Shown here piece after piece: positions 1 through 12,360 of a stretch of DNA of 64,000 bases. This stretch comes from Pardosa pseudoannulata (Eukaryota; Arthropoda; Arachnida; Araneae; Lycosidae). The notes below the pieces were generated by a model. That model saw only the letters and a list, made by a program, of their open reading frames with translations, searched no databases and was not told the DNA's origin. The DNA lies in assembly GCA_032207245.1 (NCBI GenBank), contig CM063505.1, forward strand, positions 174,608,200 through 174,672,199, read 5' to 3'. The translations under genes and the position numbers were made by a program. The first letter of the stretch is position 1. Every line of letters starts with the position of its first letter.

Positions 1-230
1 GGTCTTCGTAATTTAAAAACAGGGACAAACCAGTAGACTTCCAGTCTTGGCCTGCTACCTCCAGGGGCATAATTTGAGAACTTGGAGGACATTCCTACCA
101 CGAACCTATTTCATGTGCCCCAGCCGACATTAATGAACACGGTCGATCTTTGGCCGGTTCGAGGCCCAAGCCCTCAACACTCCGGTTACGAGATCACTGC
201 CTTTGCTGACTTTTCTACTGCGGATATAAA
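1..230 (-). repeat. Putative tRNA-like retroposon, edge fragment
   Basis: A G+C-richer block than its surroundings. On the - strand it contains a B-box-like GGCCTCGAACC after GTGATCTCGTAACCGG. The remainder has no ORF. It is cut by the window edge, so its length is unknown. Confidence 0.3.
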
Positions 231-2866
231 AAATATGTTAATCAACATGTAAAAACAGGTCGTTAGTTATGTGAAAGAAGTCCATTACTGAATGAAAGCA
301 ACAGTGGGACTGAAATCTATTTCAAAACAGAGCAAATCCCTTTTTCTTCATAGGAAGCAAACAGGAGAATGAAAACGATATTCTTAAAGTTTCATTGTTC
401 TGTAAGACAAAACTGAACTTCGTAAGGTATACTGCATTTGTCGTAAAATTTGAACAAGTGCTCCAGCTGGAAATTTAATATAACATTTTACTTCAAAAAG
501 ATAGAATGGAAAAAAAACATAAATAAGAATCTTACGATTATGACTTTTTACATTTTTTTTAAAATATGCTATATTGAGTCTTCGATTCTTATGTTATATT
601 TATTTATAATAGACTAGTACACTCATCTCCTGTCAGTTCCCATAAGTAATTATCAATACCACTTTCCTAAATCGAACTGCAAAATATTTTATTTCTTATA
701 AAAGTGGTAAAAATTTTAAAACTGTATAATGGATGTAATTACATTTGATAATTTTGAAGAGAAGTTCCCAAGAAATATATTAAAGAGATAAACTTATAAA
801 ACTATTTGGAAAGTCTAGGTCTGGTTAAGTCTATTTGTTTTTAGAAGTACGTTGGTATACTAAATTTCTGTTATCTTTGTCAGTGAAAGGACTAAATACG
901 TGAGACCTTCAGTGATGAATTTCCAGAAACCACCCACATTCTAAAGTCTGGTTTCTTTGGAACGTAGGTCGAGATTTTTCATTTTATTTGGTTTATTATT
1001 TTTTTTTTACACACATCCTATCTCGAGGTTATTTTGGGGCTCTCCAGTGGTCTTCACTTGCCGTCTCTGACACTGCTGGAACAGAGGGTATTTGTAAGCG
1101 CTCCATGGTCAAAATGTCTTAGCAGTTTCTAAGGGATTCCTAATGCAAAAATGTTTTTGCCTTAATGAACTAGGAAACAATAATTTAGGTCTATTTAAAA
1201 CAGTTAATGTCAACAGTTAATGTAATACAGTTTAATGTCTCTTAAAGACTGTAAATAGCTTTAAAATGTGATTTGAAACACATTCCAATGAACGTAAAAT
1301 AAAATAATAAATATACATCCTGGAAACGAAATTAAAAAATTCTGAAGTCTGAACAAATAAAATATTAAAACATAAAAATCTAAGTGAAAAATTGTTTTCA
1401 TTGGTTGCTATTCGGAGACTGTTGCACTGATGAAGAAGGTCCTAAGCAACCCCAAAAATATTATTTGCTCAGATTTTTGATCTTTTGAGTTATATTTTAA
1501 ATGGTTTTTCGTTTCTTCTTAGAATTTCTGAAAGATAAAATACACTGAATTTTTAAAAATAAGATGTAATAAGATGTGTAACCTTTTCTTTTATATCTCG
1601 ACATAAACATTTCAACAGCACACTTTTAAAGTTTTATGTCTTTAGAATCTCTGACTATACTTAAAAAAACAATTTCCATATTTTATTAGATTGAATTTCT
1701 TAGCACATATAGCATTCAAAATATTTTGACCTCAGAACCCGTTTTATAGAAATCCTATTACGGTTTTCCCTGTTGTCGGAAAATGGGTGGAGAACTTAAC
1801 GGTGCATTCAAAAAATCAAAGACCTCTCCGATCTTTGTTAATTTGCTCAGTCACCTTTTCACTGATGTAAATACCTCCTCGAAACCGTTTAACTTTCCCG
1901 GATTTTCCAAGAACCACCTTCTCAAGGACGGATTCGACCCCACCCGTCGGCACGCTCACTCAAACACACAAAAAAAAATCTACTCCACCTTTTTATAACT
2001 CTTTCTATTGTTTGCTCTATCTCAAAGTTTTTTTTTTTCCGGTCACGGCCGTGTAGCGCACTATATTAAATGAGACACGGTGAAACTGGAGCTTATACGG
2101 TTTTTCTTCGTTGTTTTAAACGTAAAAGTTTTCAAAGCGAAAGGCGACTGGTACGCGAGCAATCGCCAGTGGCATGGGCGTTTTCTTGGATTTGGGTCAG
2201 ACAACAGTTTTCTCTAAGATAACGGACTTTTTCCAGAGAGTTTTAGAACGTTTAGGCGTGGCTTGCTCCCCTCATCGTAGTATACCTTCGACCCTTGTTA
2301 GTTTAGGCAATACCGGAGAACTTCTACTGCATTACATTGTGTTCTGGCTGCGAAAATGGTCTATTATGTGATAGTTTAGTAGTAATGCTTTGATTGGCTT
2401 TTATATTGTTCGATAAATTGGTTACTCACGTTACTTTGGGTTAAAGGGCGTTAAAAGGTGTATTTACAATAAACTTCATTATTTTCCTCACTCCTTTCAT
2501 CAGATCCAGAACGCTTTTAGAATTTTTTTTAAATAAAACTTCTTTCACGGAAAATATTTTCACCCAAGCAGTGAACAGTTGCACATGAGTGAATAGTTAA
2601 AAATCTTATATTTGCTTTCTTAACAATAATATACCAGTTTAATAAAAATGTTCCCAAGTGGGAATTTTATTGTGTAGAGAATTCAACAACTATTTTTTAA
2701 ACCTCCAGAAAATTTCATTCGTGATCTTTAAATAAAAGAAAACCATTAAAATCCTTTAATGCATTTTCAAAGCATTATAATATATATTTGAAATTATTTA
2801 CTAAGCTAAAAAACTTTTCAATTTTAAAATTGCAATTTAGCCATAATTTACGATTTGTTTTAGTAT
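231..2866. other. No gene seen
   Basis: A/T-rich sequence without supported exons. Two short open frames (1783-1998, 2174-2371) lie in a slightly more G+C-rich patch, but they show no family similarity and no splice context. Confidence 0.5.
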
Positions 2867-3050
2867 ATTGGGTTTGGTTTGGTTTTGATCACTACGGTCT
2901 ACTCTTTTGCAACACGAGGGCTAATGAAACCGGGACCTACAGCTTAAACCCGATTCCGAACGGCTACGAACATCCATGCCACAGTGAGATTCGAACCCAC
3001 GAACTCCGGTATCGAAGGTCAGCACCCTGACCAATCGGCCATATTTCGGC
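2867..3050 (-). mobile_element. tRNA-derived SINE, AAACC-tailed family
   Basis: Read on the - strand: A-box region TGGCCGATTGGTCAGGGTGC, B box GGTTCGAATCTC, a conserved body (CGTAGCCGTTCGGAATCGG, GTCCCGGTTTCATTAGC) and an AACCAAACCAAA tail. It is flanked by a 7-bp duplication TTAGTAT (2860-2866 and 3051-3057). This is the consensus-like reference copy for the family. Confidence 0.85.
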
Positions 3051-3287
3051 TTAGTATTCGGCTTAGTAAAATGCATCCGTAAACTTATAATAAAAGAATT
3101 AATGCATCATCCATTAGTGCATCTTAGAGTAATTAATTTAATTTTTTTAAATGATTTCCTATGTTTGAAAATATTTTTTAATATTGCGATCCCCATTTAA
3201 CCAGAACTAAAATTTATTTTTTAATTGAAATAATTGTGAGTATAGTATAAAGGGAAACTAATGAAAGCAGTTACTGTTACTTTAGAT

Positions 3288-3805
3288 CAGGTGTGGCCAA
3301 ACTTTTGGGATCCGTGGTCTACTTCCCATTTAAAAAATCGAAGGCGGTCTACCAATGGCAGAGATAAATTAACGTAACGTACGTGTTTATATATTTATTT
3401 TCAGTAACAAGAAAAAATGGTAAATTATCTAATTTTTCTAAAAAAAACTTAATATTAATATTTACAAAATAAAAATTTACTGACAAAAATAATCAAAGTA
3501 TTCCTATATCAAAAATTGGCCATCCTATTCACTTCGTTTAGCTCAAATTTGGCACTGTATATCTGCGACAAGTTTATCATATTGTAGTTGGCACGAACTT
3601 ATTGCAATGCGTAAACACGAAATTAAATGTTCATCTGTTAAACGCGACCGATGTTAGGTTTTTATGGCTTAAATGTTTATTTACAATAATTCATTAATTC
3701 TATGTCATAAGGCAAAAAATAAATCGTTAATATCCTAGGGCATTATCGGGATGGTCGCTCGGACTACCTATAATGTCTTCGCGGTCGACGTCTTGGCCAC
3801 AACTG
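3288..3805. mobile_element. hAT-type non-autonomous transposon
   Basis: The left end is CAGGTGTGGCCAAAC and the reverse complement of the right end is CAGTTGTGGCCAAGAC. The flanks are 8-bp near-identical duplications: CTTTAGAT at 3280-3287 and CTATAGAT at 3806-3813. An 8-bp duplication and CAGG-type ends are hAT hallmarks. The 518-bp interior has no transposase frame. Confidence 0.75.
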
Positions 3806-3813
3806 CTATAGAT

Positions 3814-4304
3814 CATTGTACTACTTCTTTTCACAATTAAATTCCAGCAACAAAACTTTCTTGGGGTAGTCAACCACTTTCAAATCTCAATTTACCGCAT
3901 TCAAAAAGAATATTTACCACTCTGAGAGAAAATAAATCACTGTTACTGAACTGAATAAAGGCTAGAGTGGTTGGCAATTAATCAAAATATTCAAGTTCTT
4001 CTTGTTCCAAACGAAACAAGCCCCATGGAATTTTTTCTGAAAAAGTGAACAACCATAAAATAACAGTCGTAACAGTTATAATAAAAATAACAATTGAATG
4101 AAATCTCAACGTGTTTTTAATGATTATATGTACAAATTTAATGAAGAGGTTATAAACATACTTTGTTAGCTATGAGTAATTAGCATTTTTGTTAGAAACT
4201 TTACAATTTTTTAAAAATTTTCCCTCTAAACGACTGGTAGTAATTTAGCAATATTTTAGAATCATACCTTCCTCATTGATTCAATGAATGCATGCCTCTC
4301 TTTA
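3814..4304. other. No gene seen
   Basis: A/T-rich, no supported feature. Confidence 0.4.
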
Positions 4305-4388
4305 ACACTAGATTTACTAGCAATATAAATATACATTGAATTACAATAGCAAAACCTGTCATTTTGCCAGGTTTGGTAAATCTAGTGT
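4305..4388. mobile_element. Small inverted-repeat element, 84 bp
   Basis: Perfect 13-bp inverted ends ACACTAGATTTAC (4305-4317) and GTAAATCTAGTGT (4376-4388). An inner stem AAACCTG / CAGGTTT makes it foldable into a double hairpin. It could be a tiny MITE; no clear target duplication. Confidence 0.5.
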
Positions 4389-4766
4389 GAAATAAGAAAA
4401 TATGATGTGTTTTACATATTTTTTACTAAGAAGTGTTACAGAAAGTCAAAAATTGCTTATATGTTGCAGAATTTTAACAAAGAATGTCTGTATATCGATG
4501 TTACCCATTTTTTAATATTTTTGAACCTTGCCAAACGCCTACTGCCTGGGTATATGTGTATTTATTTCGCATTAGGAAATATCGAAGTGACACTATTAGT
4601 TCAATAGGGCCTTATATCACTAACAGGTACTATGTAATATCATTTAACGTAGGATATCAAATGACAGGATAGTCAACAGATCTTTTATTGATTGTTGCAA
4701 AGAAGAGATAAAATAGTAAATGTAACACTAGACTCAAGACTCAAGTTGGTGTTACATAAACAACTT

Positions 4767-5061
4767 TTTTTTTTTTTTTTTTTTTTTACGGCGGCCGAAG
4801 AAAGACACATCGAGAGAGGGTGGACAAGCCCTGTTCCAGGGAGGTAAAAATTAAACAGGAGGGGTCGAGGGATGCCACCCAAGCTTGCTTCAGCTGCGGA
4901 GAAGGACATTTTTCCCAAGGAGCTGAAAGCTTGACCAAGAGGGGGAGGAGATTCCACCCCGGCCCTTGGGAACAGCAGTGGAGGAAATATGCTTTCGGAA
5001 CTACGTAGAACGGATTCTGGAAAGAGTTGAGACCGAGAGAGGTGCTTTCCGCTCCGCACAA
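4767..5061 (-). mobile_element. Poly(A)-tailed G+C-rich retrosequence
   Basis: About 270 bp of markedly G+C-rich sequence ends, on the - strand, in a run of some 20 A (4767-4788 as T on +). That is the shape of a non-LTR retrotransposon 3' end or a SINE. No recognisable protein is encoded. Target duplications are not evident. Confidence 0.5.
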
Positions 5062-6963
<1,902 letters not shown>

Positions 6964-9158
6964 GAAGCTGAATGGGAAAGGTGCTGTTCTTAGAGATAGC
7001 AGATCATAGGTTCAAATCCCCCTGCTGACACGGATGATCATATCTATTTGTAATCCACTTTAAGCAATAGTATGATGACTTGTTGTGTGGTTTGGTTTGG
7101 TTTGGGATAGGTGCTGTTTTAGGGATAGCAGATCATAGATTCAAATCCCCCTGCTGGCACGGATGATCAATCTATTTGTAATTCACTTTAAGCAATATAT
7201 GATGACTTGTTGTGTGGTTTGGTTTGGTTTGGGATATGCTGTTCTTAGATAGCAGATCATAGATTCAAATCCCCCTGCTCACGGATGATCATATATTTGT
7301 AATCCACTTTAAGCAATAGTATGATGACTTGTTGTGTGGTTTGGTTTGGTTTGGGATAGGTGCTGTTCTTAGGGATAGCAGATCATAGGTTCAAATCCCC
7401 CTGCTGACACGGATGATCATATCTATTTGTAATCCACTTTAAGCAATAGTATGATGACTTGTTGTGTGGTTTGGTTTGGTTTGGGATAGGTGCTGTTCTT
7501 AGGGATAGCAGATCATAGGTTCAAATCCCCCTGCTGACACGGATGATCATATCTATTTGTAATTCACTTTAAGCAATAGTGTGATGACTTGTTGTGTGGT
7601 TTGGTTTGGTTTGGGAAAGGTGCTGTTCTTAGGGATAGCAGATCATAGGTTCAAATCCCCCTGCTGACACGGATGATCATATCTATTTGTAATCCACTTT
7701 AAGCAATAGTATGATGACTTGTTGTGTGGTTTGGTTTGGTTTGGGATAGTTGCTGTTCTTAGGGATAGCAGATCATAGGTTCAAATCCCCCTGCTGACAC
7801 GGATGATCATATCTATTTGTAATTCACTTTAAGCAATAGTGTGATGACTTGTTGTGTGGTTTGGTTTGGTTTGGGAAAGGTGCTGTTCTTAGGGATAGCA
7901 GATCATAGATTCAAATCCCCCTGCTGGCACGGATGATCATAGCTATTTGTAATCCACTTTAAGCAATAGTATGATGACTTGTTGTGTGGTTTGGTTTGGT
8001 TTGGGATAGGTGCTGTTCTTAGGGATAGCAGATCATAGGTTCAAATCCCCCTGCTGACACGGATGATCATATCTATTTGTAATTCACTTTAAGCAATAGT
8101 GTGATGACTTGTTGTGTGGTTTGGTTTGGTTTGGGAAAGGTGCTGTTCTTAGGGATAGCAGATCATAGATTCAAATCCCCCTGCTGGCACGGATGATCAT
8201 AGCTATTTGTAATCCACTTTAAGCAATAGTATGATGACTTGTTGTGTGGTTTGGTTTGGTTTGGGATAGGTGCTGTTCTTAGGGATAGCAGATCATAGGT
8301 TCAAATCCCCCTGCTGACACGGATGATCATATCTATTTGTAATCCACTTTAAGCAATAGTATGATGACTTGTTGTGTGGTTTGGTTTGGTTTGGGAAAGG
8401 TGCTGTTCTTAGGGATAGCAGATCATAGATTCAAATCCCCCTGCTGGCACGGATAATCATAGCTATTTGTAATCCACTTTAAGCAATAGTATGATGACTT
8501 GTTGTGTGGTTTGGTTTGGTTTGGGATAGTTGCTGTTCTTAGGGATAGCAGATCATAGGTTCAAATCCCCCTGCTGACACGGATGATCATATCTATTTGT
8601 AATTCACTTTAAGCAATAGTGTGATGACTTGTTGTGTGGTTTGGTTTGGTTTGGGAAAGGTGCTGTTCTTAGGGATAGCAGATCATAGATTCAAATCCCC
8701 CTGCTGACACGGATGATCATAGCTATTTGTAATCCACTTTAAGCAATAGTATGATGACTTGTTGTGTGGTTTGGTTTGGTTTGGGATAGGTGCTGTTCTT
8801 AGGGATAGCAGATCATAGGTTCAAATCCCCCTGCTGACACGGATGATCATATCTATTTGTAATTCACTTTAAGCAATAGTGTGATGACTTGTTGTGTGGT
8901 TTGGTTTGGTTTGGGAAAGGTGCTGTTCTTAGGGATAGCAGATCATAGGTTCAAATCCCCCTGCAGGCACGGATGATCATAGCTATTTGTAATTCACTTT
9001 AAGCAATAGTGTGATGACTTGTTGTGTGGTTTGGTTTGGTTTGGGAAAGGTGCTGTTCTTAGGGATAGCAGATCATAGGTTCAAATCCCCCTGCAGGCAC
9101 GGATGATCATAGCTATTTTTAATCAACTTTAAGCAATAGTATGATGACTTGTTGTGTG
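6964..9158 (+). repeat. SINE-derived 130-bp satellite array, about 17 units
   Basis: The marker GTTGTGTGGT recurs at 7082, 7209, 7331 and then every 130 bp exactly to 9151. Each unit has a B box (GGTTCAAATCC), the SINE body segment GGATGATCATATCTATTTGT then AATCCACTTTAAGCAATAG, and a TTTGGTTTGGTTTGG linker. The body aligns with the AAACC-tailed SINE in + orientation (compare 23510-23585). Only the first unit retains an A-box-like start (AGCTGAATGGGAAAGG). Two unit variants alternate over much of the array, giving a 260-bp higher-order period. Confidence 0.93.
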
Positions 9159-9336
9159 GTTTTGTTTTATTTGGAGCTCTACGGTCTACTGTTTTTCACA
9201 CGAGGGCTAATGAGACCGGGACCTACTGCTTAAAGCCGATTCCGAACGGCTACGAACATCCATGCCATAGTGGGATTCGAACCCACGAACTCTGGTACTG
9301 ACGATCAGCGCCCTAACCAATCGGCCGGCTTTCGGC
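9159..9336 (-). mobile_element. SINE inserted at the end of the satellite array
   Basis: A - strand AAACC-tailed SINE with A-box region GCCGATTGGTTAGGGCGC and B box GGTTCGAATCC. The 13-bp flanking duplication GACTTGTTGTGTG is exact at 9146-9158 and 9337-9349. The left copy is the end of the last satellite unit. Confidence 0.9.
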
Positions 9337-9351
9337 GACTTGTTGTGTGAG

Positions 9352-9914
9352 AGGTTAATAAAAGAATGCAAACGCATTCTTACAACATGGGAAGCTATGA
9401 ACCAGGTCTGTTGAGGAACTCAAATAAAATGGATAAAAGAAGATATAAATGGGAAAAGATGTATTGTTGACGGCAATTTATTTTAAAATTTATCTTGAAA
9501 CTTAAGAATCATGACATATCTGTTAGCTACATTTTGTGAATTTGGCTAATGCAAATAAGGCAAATCCCTTGATTGTATACCTTAATCTAATATTATAGTT
9601 TCAGAGAAGATAGCGTGTAGAAACAGCTAAAAAGATGGGGCAAACAGCCTACGATTACGCTGATTCCTGTTTTGTGTATTCTATCCGTAGTATCTCCTGC
9701 TACATGCTGAGTACACAAATAAGGTGGCAAATTTTACTCCCTGTCGTGATGCATATAGAGGGGGACAAAGGCGACCTGTCCAGCTAGGATCGGAGCAAGA
9801 GAATACTCTGGAATCACTTCTGGTCTTCTCTCCGGCCAGTCTTGTCATAGGTAGACCACTAATGGTATCACACCACTAATGGTAGGACATCTATTAATGT
9901 AATTCTTTGTTACA
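9352..9914 (+). mobile_element. Putative solo LTR, family copy 1
   Basis: Shares an ordered set of blocks with 35771-36261: GAAGCTATGA-CCAG-TCTGTTGAG near the start, TTCAGAGAAGAT in the middle, CCTGTCCAGC, GGTCTTCTCTC and a common end TCTTTGTTACA. The CA end and regulatory-looking A/T-rich start suggest an LTR, but no internal region or target duplication was found. Confidence 0.45.
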
Positions 9915-10806
9915 AATAGGTTCCGATTTCATTAGCTCTCATGTAGCAATATAGTTAACCGTAGGGCTTCCAACCAATCAAGCAGCAATTTAAAATCAGT
10001 ATATACCAAGCAGACAACTGTATAACACAATTGTTATCACTGAGAACAATAAGATTATGCCTCGATTCAATATATTTCTCTTTTTGGAGGCCGCGATTGG
10101 TGTAAAAACACAGCAGTCAAAAAGAGAATGTGCCTGCTGCATTAAAACATTTATATAATATTATAATCATCTATGGGGGAGCATCAGTCAAATTATCTTA
10201 TAAAAGAATTTTCACAATATTAGACTTTCAATAAATCAGAAAAATAAGTAAAATTAATTATCAAATATTTTATATAACCGGTTGCAGTATTATAAATGAA
10301 TGCAATCCTAAATGATAACTTTGAAGTAATTTTTCAGTTTATTGCAGTAAAGGAATGTTTTTTTCATCCCGCATCTAAAAAAAAATTTTAAATAATAATA
10401 ATAATAATAAAGAATTTAACCTATATTTGTATAGCCTCTATGATTTGAAATTTCTGCTCTTTTTGGAATGGATTATCTAATATCAGTATATTTGTGTTTT
10501 TATTATAAATTCTACCTCTAAATTACAAACCTATTAGGATTTCAAAACCTGCAGATTGTGTCACAGAGAATAACAATATATTAAAAATTTTATAAACATA
10601 AGTGACGAGGTTTTCTGCATTTATTTAATAAAATTTGAATTTACTATCCGAAAGTATTTAAATAATTTTATTTTAAATATTTTAATGCATGTTATATGTA
10701 TTAAGATTTCTGTATTTGGTCTTAACATTAGAAATATGTTGTAACCGAACAAATATCTGTGCTCTGCTCCTTTTGGAGTGGGCTCTCTTGTACTGCTGCC
10801 ATCTAT
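9915..10806. other. No gene seen
   Basis: A/T-rich; contains a short (AAT)n run near 10394. No exon supported. Confidence 0.4.
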
Positions 10807-10893
10807 CGAGAAAAATATAAGTAATAAACTTATATTTTTCTCGTAAACTTATATTCAACTTAAAAATAAAAATAAACTTTTATTTTTAAGTTG
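10807..10893. repeat. Two adjacent perfect hairpins
   Basis: Hairpin 1 has 16-bp arms CGAGAAAAATATAAGT (10807-10822) and its exact complement at 10828-10843 with a 5-nt loop. Hairpin 2 has 16-bp arms CAACTTAAAAATAAAA (10856-10871) and its exact complement at 10878-10893 with a 6-nt loop. They are 12 nt apart. Confidence 0.9.
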
Positions 10894-11270
10894 AGTTCTG
10901 TGTATTTTGAGTTATTCTGGAATCAGAGAGTAGGAGAGAATTTTGGTCTGTTAGATTATCTTTTTTCCCATATTTCTTACATGTCTATACAATATCATTT
11001 CTGTTTATTGCCTTACGTTTTTGTTATCTAACTTATAGGCTTTTTCGCACAACCAATTAATACGCAAATTTTTAAAAATTATTGATATACGATTGGCATG
11101 TTTTCATCGCAATCAAAGTGCGTATAGAATTCCTATCACTATTTAATTCTTACAGAAATATACTAGCTTGTAAATATTTTCATCGTATATTTTAAATCCT
11201 TTGAAAATATTTTCTTTTGAACTTTTATTTTGATGGTTATTCTTTTCCTCTTGCAGAGCTTTCTTTATTT

Positions 11271-12143
11271 AAAAGAATATTCCCTTATATGAAATTGAAA
11301 TATTTTACAAATTTCTATATTTAGAATAAAGACTTATCATATTGCTTTATCTCTAGTTAGAAACGTATGTGAGGTCTTATAACTGTAACTGTTAACCTTT
11401 TAATTTTTATATTAGTTTAGTTTTAATTGATTGGCAATAGCTATAAAAAAAGAACAGATTTTTTTTTAGTTGTGATAGAATAAACAAATTGAACTAACAA
11501 ATTTTAGTATTAAATGGGAGATATTTGATGTGTATAATAAAGAACCACAGCTCATACTTTATCTAAAAGAATATTCCCTTGTTTGAAATTGAAAACTTTT
11601 ACAAATTCCTATATTTAGGATAAAGACTAATCATACTACTTTATCTCTAGTTAGAAACGCATGTCAGGTCTTATAACTGTAACTCTTAACCTTTTAATTT
11701 TTATGTTAGTTTAGTTTTCCTTGATTGACAATAGCTATAAAAAAGAACATTTTTTTTTTGAGTTCTGATAGAATAAACAAATTGAACTAAAAAATTTTAG
11801 TATTAAATTGGAGATATTTCATGTGTACAATAAAGAACCACAGCTCCTACTTTATCTAAAAGAATATTCCCTTGTTTGAAATTGAAAACTTTTACAAATT
11901 CCTATATTTAGGATAAAGACTAATCATACTACTTTATCTCTAGTTAAAACGCATGTGAGGTCTTATAACTGTAACTCTTAACCTTTTAATTTTTATATTA
12001 GTTTAGTTTTCCTTGATTGGCAATAGCTATAAAAAAGAACAGATTATTTTCGTGCGTTGTGATAGAATAAACAAATTGAATTAATAAATTTTAGTATTAA
12101 ATGGGAGATATTTGATGTGTACAATAGAGAACCACAGCTCATA
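11271..12143 (+). repeat. Three tandem copies of a 293-bp unit
   Basis: Units start with AAAAGAATATTCCCTT at 11271, 11565 and 11858 and end with GAACCACAGCTCAT. Copies 2 and 3 are closest to each other. Sequence 12144-12360 keeps weaker similarity (TTTAGTTTTGCTCGAATGGC, ATGTGTACAATCATTAACGA) and may be a decayed fourth copy. No ORF. Confidence 0.9.
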
Positions 12144-12360
12144 AAAAATTTTGACTCGAACATAATTTGAGCAAATAACTTCTAATATCTGTTTTTTGAT
12201 TTAAATTGAGCATTTTTATAAAAACCAACTAAGTTATAATTTAGTTTTGCTCGAATGGCAACAGCAAAAAAGGCACAGTCTCAGTTATTCAGTTATACAA
12301 TGTTAGCTAATAACTTTTATTATTGAATGCGTAATATTCTATGTGTACAATCATTAACGA

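Noticed and set aside
2788..3030. 80-codon open frame ending RTHELRYRRSAP
   Set aside because: It is a reading of the - strand SINE; similar frames over other SINE copies (30131-30355, 33666-33896) were rejected for the same reason.
4685..5059. 124-codon - strand frame in the G+C-rich block
   Set aside because: It runs into the poly(A) tail as poly-Lys and shows no family similarity; it is a retrosequence read by chance.
6990..9120. tRNA genes, from repeated GGTTCAAATCC B boxes
   Set aside because: No acceptor or anticodon stems can be formed and A boxes are missing; these are SINE-derived repeats.
6964..9158. CRISPR-like array
   Set aside because: The whole 130-bp unit is repeated with no unique spacers, and the sequence is eukaryotic.
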